NCBI GenBank assembly: GCA_005217565.1
Contig: SJCO01000007.1
Location: 124,001 to 188,000, forward strand
Direction of reading: 5' to 3'
Length of the DNA: 64,000 nt
Source of the DNA: Puteibacter caeruleilacunae
GTDB lineage: Bacteria; Bacteroidota; Bacteroidia; Bacteroidales; Prolixibacteraceae
Of the stretch, positions 42,675 through 51,244 are shown piece by piece (position 1 is the stretch's first letter; each line of letters starts with the position of its first letter). Under the pieces are notes generated by a model. It made no database searches and had not been told where the DNA came from. It saw only the letters and a program-made list of their open reading frames with translations. Both the position numbers and the translations under genes were made by a program.

Positions 42675-45600
42675 TTAATTATTCGACATAACAACATCTG
42701 GTTCTTCAATTTCTATTTGCTCCTCTGAAATAAAACTTGGTTTTCCGCTTATTTTCTCCTGGATATGTTGGAATATAACAAATAAGGCAGGGATTACAAA
42801 TACACCAAATACGGTTCCAATTAACATCCCACCAACAGCACCTGTACCAATAGAATGGTTTCCTACGGCACCTGCTCCTGACGCTAACATCAATGGAAGT
42901 AATCCCAGGATAAAAGCGAATGATGTCATCAAAATTGGACGTAAACGGGCTTTAGCACCGTCAATTGCTGCTTGTTGTATCGGCATTCCCTGTTGGCGTC
43001 TTTGAAGTGCAAACTCCACAATTAGAATAGCATTTTTAGCCAGCAAACCAATCAACATGATAAGTCCAACCTGGAAGTAGATGTTATTTTCTAGTCCTAA
43101 CATTTTTACGAATGCGATACTTCCGAAGATACCAATAGGAAGTGATAGAATGATCGAAAAAGGTAGAATGTAACTCTCATACTGTGCTGCAAGTAAGAAA
43201 TAAACAAAGATCAAACTAAGCATGAAGATTAGTATTGCTTGATTACCTGATTTTTCCTCTTCTCGCGTCATCCCTGTAAATTCAAAGCCATAAGTGTTCG
43301 GTAATGTTTGTTCTGCAACTTCGTATATGGCTGTAATCGCATCTCCGGTACTAAATCCAGGATTTACATTACCGTTGATAGTGGCAGAATTAAATAGGTT
43401 AAAGCGATTAACAACATCAGGACCGTTTACCTTTTTAAGATTCACGAATTGGCTAATTGCAACAAGTTCATTATTTATATTTCGGACGAAGATATTATCG
43501 AGAGATTTATCTGTTGCCCGATCTTCTGGAGCAGCTTGAAGCATTACCTTATATTGTTTACCGAATCTATTGAAGTCGGCAGCGTACCAACTTCCTAAAT
43601 ATCCTTGCATTGTTGCAAATATGGCATCAACAGATAAGCCTGCAGATTTTACTTTCTCTACATTTACATCCATTTCGTATTGAGGAAAACCTGTATTAAA
43701 TGAAGTAATAGCATATTGAATCTCCGGACGTTGATTTAGGGCTCCAAGGAATTGATTTGAAGTAGCCATGAGATCGTCAAAAGTCCCGTTTGATTTATCC
43801 TGTAAACGCATTTCAAATCCACCTGAATTACCAAATCCCATAACAGTAGGTGGAGTAAAATAGATAATTTGAGCTTCGCTAATCATTGCTGATCGACCAA
43901 AAAGTTGTCCTACTATGGCATCAACATGCTGATGATCTTCTTTCCGCTGATTCCATGCTTTTAGTTTTATAATTCCAAATGCTTTGGAAGAACCAATAGA
44001 ACTACTCATCAAACTGAAACCATTCACAAACATACATTCCTCAACTTCAGGTATATCATTGATGATTTTCTCAATATTTTGTGTAACACCTGTAGTTCTA
44101 TCCAATGTACTACCAGGAGGAAGACTAACATCACAAAATATCATTCCTTGATCTTCGTTAGGAATAAATCCAGTAGGTGTAGTCTTGAATAGCAGACCTG
44201 CCATACCTAGAAATCCAATAAGAATAATCCCTGCCAACCATTTGTTTTTAGTGATATATCCTACCGACCTTGTATACTTATCAGTCATTGTATTAAAACT
44301 GGTATTAAAGGCATCGTAAAAGCGGTTCATAAATCCACTATGTTGTTTTTTATCATCATGTGGCTTTAATAAAATCGCACAAAGAGCAGGCGATAGGGTC
44401 AATGCATTAATTGCAGAAATTACAATTGCTACTGCTAATGTTATTGCAAATTGCTGATAGAACATCCCTGTTGAACCTTTTAAGAAAGACACAGGAACAA
44501 ATACTGCAGACATTACCAAGGTAATAGATATAATTGCACCTGTAATTTCGCTCATAGCAGATACTGTAGCTTTCTTAGCACTTTTAGCCCCAGCATCAAG
44601 TTTTGCATGCACCGCTTCAACCACAACAATGGCATCATCAACTACAATACCAATTGCAAGAACCAATGCAAATAGTGTTAACATGTTGATTGAGAAACCA
44701 AAAAGGTTCAAAAAGAAGAATGTTCCTACGATTGCAACCGGAACAGCGACAGCAGGAATCAATGTTGATCTAAAATCTTGTAAAAAGATAAATACAACAA
44801 GGAATACCAATAAGAACGCTTCAATCAAGGTTGATATAACCTTGTCAATTGAAGCATCTAAAAAGTGCTTAGAATTAAAAGGAATTGTATATTTTATTCC
44901 CTTTGGAAAATTTACCGCTTGCTTTTCCAGTTCTGCTTCAATGGCAGTAATAATGTCTTTTGCATTAGATCCCGCTGTTTGATTAATACCTATAGATACA
45001 GATGGATATCCATTGGTTACGTTCTTTACAGAATAACTAAATGCTCCCATTTCAATACGGGCTACATCTTTCAAGCGTAAAAAATCACTGTTTGAATTTG
45101 ATCGAATAATAATGTCCTCATATTCAGTCTGTGTAGACAATTTTCCTTTATAACGAATAACATACTCGAACGATTGGCTAGAGTTTTCACCGAACTTACC
45201 AGGTGCTGCTTCAAGGTTTTGTTCGTTCAAAGCTGCCACTACATCAGTAGGAGTAATCCCGAAGGCTGCCATCTTTTCTGGTTTCAACCAAATACGCATA
45301 GAATAGTCGCGGGCTCCAAATACTTGAGCCTGGCCTACACCTTTTACCCTTTTTAATACAGGAACAAGATTAATTTTAGCATAATTTTCCACAAAAGTAT
45401 CATCGTAGGTATCACTTTCTGAGTAAACAGAAAGAAACATAAGTGCACTGTTCTGAACTTTATTGGTTGTTACACCATATTGAGCAACTTGTTGTGGTAA
45501 TTTATTGGTTACAGTTGCAACCCTGTTTTGCACATTAACAGCTGCAATATCAGGATTTGTTCCTGTTTCGAAATAGACCTCAATAGTGGCACTACCATCA

Positions 45601-45851
45601 TTCGACGAAGTCGAAGAGATGTACATCATATTTTCAACTCCATTGATGGCCTCTTCAATTGGAGTAACCACACTCTTAAGTACTGTTTCAGCATTTGCTC
45701 CTGGGTAGTTCGTTTCTACTCGTACTGTTGGTGGAGCAATATCAGGGAATTGTTCTACAGGAAGGGTAGACAGTCCTAATACTCCTAAAATTAGGATGAG
45801 TATAGATATTACGGTCGATAATACCGGCCGTTCAATAAATCGTCTTAACAT
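42675..45851 (-). CDS. RND-family (HAE1/AcrB-like) multidrug efflux pump
   Basis: A 1058-residue inner-membrane transporter with 12 helices and two large periplasmic loops. The start 'MLRRFIERPVLSTVISILILILGVLGLSTLPVEQFPDIAPPTV' is typical of HAE1 pumps. Proton-relay residues are present: the Asp-Asp pair in 'IGIVVDDAIVVVEAVHAKLD' and the Lys in 'LIGLLAKNAILIVEFA'. Other hallmarks are 'GFIPNEDQGMIFCDVSLPPGSTLDRT' and 'SIGTGAVGGMLIGTVFGVFVIPALFVIFQHI'. These pumps export hydrophobic or amphiphilic drugs, bile salts and detergents. It lies 33 bases after the adaptor and 6 before the channel. The final AraC gene upstream is the likeliest controller. Confidence 0.96.
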   Translation of the reverse strand: MLRRFIERPVLSTVISILILILGVLGLSTLPVEQFPDIAPPTVRVETNYPGANAETVLKSVVTPIEEAINGVENMMYISSTSSNDGSATIEVYFETGTNPDIAAVNVQNRVATVTNKLPQQVAQYGVTTNKVQNSALMFLSVYSESDTYDDTFVENYAKINLVPVLKRVKGVGQAQVFGARDYSMRIWLKPEKMAAFGITPTDVVAALNEQNLEAAPGKFGENSSQSFEYVIRYKGKLSTQTEYEDIIIRSNSNSDFLRLKDVARIEMGAFSYSVKNVTNGYPSVSIGINQTAGSNAKDIITAIEAELEKQAVNFPKGIKYTIPFNSKHFLDASIDKVISTLIEAFLLVFLVVFIFLQDFRSTLIPAVAVPVAIVGTFFFLNLFGFSINMLTLFALVLAIGIVVDDAIVVVEAVHAKLDAGAKSAKKATVSAMSEITGAIISITLVMSAVFVPVSFLKGSTGMFYQQFAITLAVAIVISAINALTLSPALCAILLKPHDDKKQHSGFMNRFYDAFNTSFNTMTDKYTRSVGYITKNKWLAGIILIGFLGMAGLLFKTTPTGFIPNEDQGMIFCDVSLPPGSTLDRTTGVTQNIEKIINDIPEVEECMFVNGFSLMSSSIGSSKAFGIIKLKAWNQRKEDHQHVDAIVGQLFGRSAMISEAQIIYFTPPTVMGFGNSGGFEMRLQDKSNGTFDDLMATSNQFLGALNQRPEIQYAITSFNTGFPQYEMDVNVEKVKSAGLSVDAIFATMQGYLGSWYAADFNRFGKQYKVMLQAAPEDRATDKSLDNIFVRNINNELVAISQFVNLKKVNGPDVVNRFNLFNSATINGNVNPGFSTGDAITAIYEVAEQTLPNTYGFEFTGMTREEEKSGNQAILIFMLSLIFVYFLLAAQYESYILPFSIILSLPIGIFGSIAFVKMLGLENNIYFQVGLIMLIGLLAKNAILIVEFALQRRQQGMPIQQAAIDGAKARLRPILMTSFAFILGLLPLMLASGAGAVGNHSIGTGAVGGMLIGTVFGVFVIPALFVIFQHIQEKISGKPSFISEEQIEIEEPDVVMSNN

Positions 45852-45884
45852 GTGTAAATGTTTTTTAATAAAGAAAATCAGTAA

Positions 45885-47051
45885 TTACTTCTGCGATAAT
45901 GCCTCAGAATTATTCCCTTGTGCTGATGCAGATTGTGGTATAATTTCCATTCCATCACGCAGCTTCATAACTCCATCAGAAACAATCGTTAATCCTTCCG
46001 AGATTCCTCCGTTGATAATATAATCCTGATCAATTGTTTTTGAAATTGACACTTCGTGAATTTGCACCTTATTGTCTTTTGTAACTGCAAAAACAAACTT
46101 CTTACCTTGTAATTCGTAAGTTGCTTTTTGTGGAATAATCACTGCATTCTCATGAAAAGCTGGAAGCTGAATTTTACCGCTAATTCCACTACGTAAAAGT
46201 TGCTGAGGATTTGGGAATTTTGCACGATAGGTGATACCTCCAGTTCGAGGATTAACCATACCATTGATTGTTTCTATTTTTCCTTTACAATCATAAGTTG
46301 ATCCATCTGCAAGAACCAGGCTAACTTCTGGAAGTTGTTTGATCTTCTCTTCCATATTTGCTCCTGCTAACTGTCTGTTGAATTGCAATAGTTGCTTTTC
46401 GTTCAGTGTGAAATAAGCATATACATCTTGTATATTCGACACAATTGTTAATGGATTAATCTCAGTACGACCAACAAGACTTCCAACCTTGTAAGGAATA
46501 CTGCCAACGATCCCATCAACAGGAGCTTTAATAACTGTGTATTCAAGATTCTCTTTTGCATTTTGATAATTTGCCTGAGCTGCGGCAAGTTGTGCCTTAG
46601 CAGCATTTAAACTGCTTTTCGCGGTTTCTAATTGTATAGCACTAATAATGTTTTTCTCAACAAGAGGCTTAATCTTGTTTACCTCCACTTGTGCTGTTTG
46701 AACTTGAGCCTTAGCAACCTCAATGTTTGCTTTTGCTGCATTAGCTTGCTGACTCAAGGTTTCTGAGCTAAGAAGAAATAGAAGTTGACCTTTTTTAACC
46801 TGCTCTCCTTCATCAATGTATATTTTTGAAATGAAACCATCAACTTTTGGTCTTATTTCAATATTCTGAATACCCTCGATATTTGCAGCATATTCATCAT
46901 ACGAAGTAACATCTTTACTCTCTACCTTCGTTACCGGAAATGGCATCGGTCCATGGTTCATCATCCCTTTTGGTTGTTGCTGACATGAAACGAAACCAAA
47001 CATCAACATTGCAATACCACTTACAATGTACTCTCTCTTTAATCCTTTCAT
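45885..47051 (-). CDS. RND periplasmic adaptor (membrane-fusion lipoprotein)
   Basis: A 388-residue lipoprotein (C23 in 'LMFGFVSCQQQP'). It shows the AcrA-like order: beta-barrel start, lipoyl half 'NIEGIQNIEIRPKVDGFISKIYIDEGEQVKKGQLLF' (about 57-92), an alpha-hairpin coiled coil about 95-165 ('ANIEVAKAQVQTAQVEVNKIKPLVEKN'), the second lipoyl half 'VIKAPVDGIVGSIPYKVGSLV' and the beta-barrel and membrane-proximal domains. It links the AcrB-like pump to its channel. It is first in the 41247-47051 operon, 33 bases before the pump gene, and 87 bases downstream of an AraC regulator on the same strand. Confidence 0.94.
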   Translation of the reverse strand: MKGLKREYIVSGIAMLMFGFVSCQQQPKGMMNHGPMPFPVTKVESKDVTSYDEYAANIEGIQNIEIRPKVDGFISKIYIDEGEQVKKGQLLFLLSSETLSQQANAAKANIEVAKAQVQTAQVEVNKIKPLVEKNIISAIQLETAKSSLNAAKAQLAAAQANYQNAKENLEYTVIKAPVDGIVGSIPYKVGSLVGRTEINPLTIVSNIQDVYAYFTLNEKQLLQFNRQLAGANMEEKIKQLPEVSLVLADGSTYDCKGKIETINGMVNPRTGGITYRAKFPNPQQLLRSGISGKIQLPAFHENAVIIPQKATYELQGKKFVFAVTKDNKVQIHEVSISKTIDQDYIINGGISEGLTIVSDGVMKLRDGMEIIPQSASAQGNNSEALSQK

Positions 47052-47138
47052 TTTGTTACACGTTTTTATTTACGATAGCAAAGGAAAAGATAATGTTGAT
47101 GCGGATAAAGGTGCTATTTCAGGTAAAAATGGTAAAAA

Positions 47139-48032
47139 TTAAGGTTTCATACGAAATTCTTTCGGGGTTTTACCCGTCTTCTTTTTAAAGAATTTGGTAA
47201 AATTAGTGGTTTCCTCAAAGCCTAAAGCTGTGGCTATTTGATTGATTGCAATTTCCGATTGGAGGAGATAAGTTTTTGCTTTCATAATCTGATAATCGGA
47301 AATAATATCTTTAGCTGTTTTCCCTGTTGCTTTTTTAACACATTCTGAAAGATAGGCCGGACTAATATTGAGCAATGATGCATAATTGGCAATACTTTTA
47401 TACTGACTACATAAACTCCAGGCCTTTTCTTCAAAAAGGCAGGTGATCTCTTCAGCACGTGAAACTTTTGCAAAGTGTTGTTCATTAGCCAACTCTCTCT
47501 TGCATAAGTTTAGAATAATTAAAATATAAGCTTTTATCAATTCCAGGCTGCAATGATCTTGTTTTTGAAATTCAGTGTGAATTTCTTCAAATATCCGATA
47601 CATAATAGACATTTGATGTTCAGTCAATTGATAATGTGGTCTTGTATGTAACTTGAAAAAAGAGAATTCGTTTTGTAACTGATAAGAATATTCATAGTTT
47701 TTTAGGAAAGAGGCCCTAAAAAGTATTGCTATCCCATCATCATCTTCGTTATGTTTGTGTGATGATGAAGGAATGTATTTCATCGATTGATTGGGGGAAA
47801 GAAAGCAGACTGAATTATCGAGCTTATTATATATATTTTCACCTACCATCAAAGTCCCATTATCCACTTTGGTAACGCTAATATCAAAGAAATCTTTGTG
47901 GTGAAAACCAGTTGGTAATTCTTCTACGTTGTTTATTTCACTGAATTTGAAGACAAGAAAATCTTCATGTGGATGCTCAACTTTTAAATTTAGAGCATTG
48001 ATTAATACTGATAGATCGGTTATACTATGCAT
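47139..48032 (-). CDS. AraC-family transcriptional regulator
   Basis: A 297-residue regulator. The N-terminal 180 residues form a cupin-like domain with little recognisable detail ('NIYNKLDNSVCFLSPNQSMKYIPSSSHKHNEDDDGIAILFR'). The C-terminal double helix-turn-helix is clear near 200-295: 'ANYASLLNISPAYLSECVKKATGKTAKDIISDYQIMKAKTYLL' and 'INQIATALGFEETTNFTKFFKKKTGKTPKEFR'. It precedes the RND operon by 87 bases in the same direction and probably controls it. It is separated by about 50 bases from the LytTR response-regulator gene that follows it in the sequence. It may sense a pump substrate. No ligand is evident. Confidence 0.9.
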   Translation of the reverse strand: MHSITDLSVLINALNLKVEHPHEDFLVFKFSEINNVEELPTGFHHKDFFDISVTKVDNGTLMVGENIYNKLDNSVCFLSPNQSMKYIPSSSHKHNEDDDGIAILFRASFLKNYEYSYQLQNEFSFFKLHTRPHYQLTEHQMSIMYRIFEEIHTEFQKQDHCSLELIKAYILIILNLCKRELANEQHFAKVSRAEEITCLFEEKAWSLCSQYKSIANYASLLNISPAYLSECVKKATGKTAKDIISDYQIMKAKTYLLQSEIAINQIATALGFEETTNFTKFFKKKTGKTPKEFRMKP

Positions 48033-48085
48033 GTATTCTAAAGATTGAGAGGTTTGTGGATTATAAAATTTAATTAATAGATCGT

Positions 48086-48814
48086 TTACGTCATATAATT
48101 ATTGATTAAAGACATGAAACTTTGTTTATAAATTTGACCGATAGGTATTTGTTTATTTCCTATCCTAATTAGATTCCCTTCAATAGTGTCAATCGCAGCC
48201 AAGGCAACGATATATGATCTATGGACACGAGGAAATTGATTCTCTGGAAGTAATTCTTCCAGATCTTTTATTTTCATCTTGGTTACAACCTTCTTTTCTT
48301 TGCAGTAGATCTGTACATAATCGCCCAATCCTTCCATGTATAATATGTCTCCATAATTCAATTTGATGGTCTTCTTATCAGCACGAACAAAGATAAACGA
48401 GGGGGCGGGAGATGCCGTGATTGTTTCTTGAACAACATGTTTCTGTGTAGCCCTTACAGCCAGCTTATCCTCAATCTTAGAGACAGCCCTCATGAACCGA
48501 GGGAAGGGGATAGGTTTGTGTAAATAATCTACCACATCAAGATCAAATGCATCTACAGCATACTCTCTATATGCTGTAGTTATTACAACCGCCGGAGGAT
48601 TTTTAATGCTTTCGAGTAAATTGAGGCCTGTTAATTTAGGCATATTTATATCAAGAAACATAGCTTCAATATCATAGTTTCTCAATGCCTCCATGGCTTC
48701 CAAAGCATTTTTACATGATTTCACCAACTCAAGATGAGAGATATCTGAGATATACTTTTCCAGGACCTTTCTGGCATGAATTTCATCATCAACCACTATA
48801 CATTTAATTGTCAT
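48086..48814 (-). CDS. LytTR-family response regulator
   Basis: A 242-residue two-component regulator. The receiver domain covers 'TIKCIVVDDEIHARKVLEKYISD' with the phosphoacceptor D55 in 'EAMFLDINMPKLTG' and 'TTAYREYAVDAFDLDVVDYLHKPIPFPRFMRAV' up to about 115. The C-terminal LytTR DNA-binding domain lies near 140-238 ('GDILYMEGLGDYVQIYCKEKKVVTKMKIKDLEELLPENQFPRVHRSYIVA'). It is encoded 7 bases after the LytS-type kinase, its clear partner. LytTR proteins bind direct repeats in the leading promoter. The pair lies between two RND efflux loci and may control the divergent 50112-56557 unit. Confidence 0.94.
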   Translation of the reverse strand: MTIKCIVVDDEIHARKVLEKYISDISHLELVKSCKNALEAMEALRNYDIEAMFLDINMPKLTGLNLLESIKNPPAVVITTAYREYAVDAFDLDVVDYLHKPIPFPRFMRAVSKIEDKLAVRATQKHVVQETITASPAPSFIFVRADKKTIKLNYGDILYMEGLGDYVQIYCKEKKVVTKMKIKDLEELLPENQFPRVHRSYIVALAAIDTIEGNLIRIGNKQIPIGQIYKQSFMSLINNYMT

Positions 48815-48821
48815 AGATCAA

Positions 48822-49880
48822 TTATTTTAAGGTTAAGACTAGTAATGTAGAATATAAATTGTTTTCTTCCGTCACGGTAAACAGATGCATTTCAGGATAT
48901 AGTAATTCTAGTCGCTTTTTCACATTGATAATACCTAAACCACCGTTTTTTGCCCGAGATGAATCATCATATTTTATAGGATTCACTATTTTAAGTCGTA
49001 GCTCATTACTAGAGATTTCAATGGTAATATTGAGATCCGATCTTTCCAATTCTGGTGATATACCATGTTTAAACGCATTTTCAATCAATGGAATAAATAA
49101 CAGTGGAGGAACCATATGTCCAGGATCGTTCCCTTTAACCTGAAAGTTGATCTGAGCAACATCTTCCACTCTTACAGCCTCAAGTTCAATATAGTTTTTT
49201 ATACAATTTATTTCCTTTTGTAGACTTACTTCATTATCACGGCATTCATAGAGCATATAACTAATCAGCTCACTAAGTTTTAGGATCATATCTGGAGTCT
49301 TATTCGAATCGTAAAGACTCATAGAGTAGATATTATTTAGTGTATTGAATAGAAAATGAGGATTAACCTGTCCCTTTAGAAATGATAACTCAGCTTCAAG
49401 CTGCTCTTGAGCTTTTTCAGTAAAACGAAGGTTCTCATCTTTCAATGCAATCCATTCTTTTACAAAGTGGAATAAAGTACTTGATAGAACAAAAATGTTT
49501 AACTTGAAAGCATTGATAACTATTAGTCTATTAAAGTTTTTATTGGCAATATTTTTAAAAATTACATCAGGGTAATAGGTTAGCGTAAAGCTTAGAATTG
49601 AAACAAATACCAACTCCCAAAAAACAATGTTTGCGCAATATTTGACATACTGTCCTTTATTCCAATAGCGCGGAATGAGAAACAATAAATTGAAATAAAC
49701 AAAAAGGGCTATAAAGGCCATTTGGCTCACTTCAAAAAAGAATTCCTGTTGAAAATTGCTTTCATCTTTAGATAAAAGACGACTAATACTAAGGAACAAG
49801 AACACGCTCCAAAACAAAACATGTTGAACCCATCTAATAGAAAACAGCTGATATAATTTGTCTTTAATATTCATGTTCAT
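48822..49880 (-). CDS. LytS/YehU-type membrane sensor histidine kinase
   Basis: A 352-residue kinase with four N-terminal membrane helices (about 17-34, 51-70, 80-100 and 118-140) and no large periplasmic domain. The His_kinase domain has the phosphoacceptor H175 in 'FLKGQVNPHFLFNTLNNIYSMS', and the ATPase region ends with 'PPLLFIPLIENAFKHGISPELERSD' (N-box) and 'GGLGIINVKKRLELLYP' (G-box). It is first in a two-gene operon with its LytTR regulator (7 bases apart) and is divergent from the second efflux locus. The signal is unknown. A membrane-buried stimulus is likely, given the lack of a periplasmic sensor. Confidence 0.94.
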   Translation of the reverse strand: MNMNIKDKLYQLFSIRWVQHVLFWSVFLFLSISRLLSKDESNFQQEFFFEVSQMAFIALFVYFNLLFLIPRYWNKGQYVKYCANIVFWELVFVSILSFTLTYYPDVIFKNIANKNFNRLIVINAFKLNIFVLSSTLFHFVKEWIALKDENLRFTEKAQEQLEAELSFLKGQVNPHFLFNTLNNIYSMSLYDSNKTPDMILKLSELISYMLYECRDNEVSLQKEINCIKNYIELEAVRVEDVAQINFQVKGNDPGHMVPPLLFIPLIENAFKHGISPELERSDLNITIEISSNELRLKIVNPIKYDDSSRAKNGGLGIINVKKRLELLYPEMHLFTVTEENNLYSTLLVLTLK

Positions 49881-50007
49881 GTTATCCGTATGTACGTTTT
49901 GATCTGCTAAAGAACAAATTTAAGATAAGGAAACTATAATGATATCGGTTAATTGATGTTTTTAGATGTTAAAACGAAAGATTTTGAAGATAGACTGGAT
50001 TAAGATG

Positions 50008-50019
50008 TGACAGATGTCA
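50008..50019. promoter_or_regulatory. Palindrome TGACA-GA-TGTCA in the divergent efflux/LytS promoter
   Basis: TGACAGATGTCA (50008-50019) is a 5-bp perfect inverted repeat in the gap between the LytS-type kinase and the RND adaptor. An AAAGTTTAG word (50051-50059) fits the published LytTR half-site pattern [TA][AC][CA]GTTN[AG][TG], but no properly spaced second half-site was found. The rest of the 231-base spacer shows nothing else I can support. Confidence 0.3.
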
Positions 50020-50111
50020 TTTTGTCGACTAAGAGATACCGCTTAACAACAAAGTTTAGTTAACGATGATGTATAGCTTAATATTGATGCATAAATTAAA
50101 ATGAAAGCATC

Positions 50112-51221
50112 ATGTTGAAGAGAAAAGGAAGTATACTAGGTATCGTTGTTCTGATCGTAACACTAGGAGTTAGCGCAATATTTGCAGGGATGAAGAAGCC
50201 TCCTAAAGAAAAGAAGTCTGTAAAACAAGAACTTTTGATTCCTACACAGTGTATTAAGAACGAAACCATAGCTTTGTCAGTCCCTGTTATCGGAAAACTT
50301 GAAGCACAATCTAAAGTCGATGTTTATGCTGAAGTATCAGGTATTCTAGAAGCAGGAAATAAGACATTTCTTGAAGGAGTTACTTTTAGGAAAGGAGAGA
50401 CCTTGTTAATGATTAACAATGACAAGTTCAGAGCTGAAGTATATTCTCGAAGAAGTGGTTTCATGAATCAAATAGCAGCAATTCTTCCTGATTTAAAATT
50501 TGATTATCCGGAGAGTTATAATTCATGGGAAGCATACCTAAAGACCTTTGAAATAGAGCAATCACTTAAAGATATCCCTATACCTCATAATGAAAAAGAA
50601 AAGTATTTCTTGACAGGGAAGAATATTTATTCAGAATATTATTCAATCAAGAGTAAAGAAACAGAGCTCGCAAAATATCAAATCATTGCTCCTTTTACGG
50701 GAGAAGTGATAGAGTCGAACATTAAGCCTGGCACATTAGTCAGAACAGGGCAAAAGCTGGGAGAATTTGTTGATAACGGGACTTACGATCTTGTGGTAGG
50801 AGTAGATTTGAATAATCTGGAAAGCATACAACCTGGAAACTTAGTCTCAGTATATTCAAAGAATATCGACAAGGAATGGGGTGGTACTGTTCGACGAATC
50901 AGCAATAAGATTGATGAAAAAACTCAAATGGTTGATGTCTATATCTCTGTCGCAGGGAATGGATTAAAGCAAGGCATGTATTTAAATGCTGATATTTCAT
51001 TAAACCATACTATTCAAGGAATTGAGATACCAAGAAAATTATTGGTCAATTCAAATAGTGTTTACATCATTACAGATGGTGTGGCCCAATTACAAACAAT
51101 AAATGTCATACAACGGAAAAGTAATACTGTTATCGTTGAAGGTTTGGAGGATGGAATGCACATGGCCTTAAAAAATACTGCTCTCCATGATGGAATTGAG
51201 GCCAAAGCAACAACTAATTAA
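50112..51221 (+). CDS. RND periplasmic adaptor (Bacteroidota type)
   Basis: A 369-residue membrane-fusion protein with an N-terminal membrane anchor (about residues 7-27, 'ILGIVVLIVTLGVSAIFAG') and no lipobox. The first lipoyl half is 'VIGKLEAQSKVDVYAEVSGILEAGNKTFLEGVTFRKGETLLMI' (about 57-100) and the second is 'IIAPFTGEVIESNIKPGTLVRTGQKLGEFVD' (about 195-225). Between them the usual coiled-coil hairpin is replaced by an insertion of about 75 residues rich in aromatic and acidic residues ('DYPESYNSWEAYL', then 'EKYFLTGKNIYSEYY'), a variant found in Bacteroidota adaptors. It heads a four-gene unit with pump, channel and a DUF6268 protein. Confidence 0.9.
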   Translation: MLKRKGSILGIVVLIVTLGVSAIFAGMKKPPKEKKSVKQELLIPTQCIKNETIALSVPVIGKLEAQSKVDVYAEVSGILEAGNKTFLEGVTFRKGETLLMINNDKFRAEVYSRRSGFMNQIAAILPDLKFDYPESYNSWEAYLKTFEIEQSLKDIPIPHNEKEKYFLTGKNIYSEYYSIKSKETELAKYQIIAPFTGEVIESNIKPGTLVRTGQKLGEFVDNGTYDLVVGVDLNNLESIQPGNLVSVYSKNIDKEWGGTVRRISNKIDEKTQMVDVYISVAGNGLKQGMYLNADISLNHTIQGIEIPRKLLVNSNSVYIITDGVAQLQTINVIQRKSNTVIVEGLEDGMHMALKNTALHDGIEAKATTN

Positions 51222-51244
51222 TCAAAGTATATAATCATAGTTTT

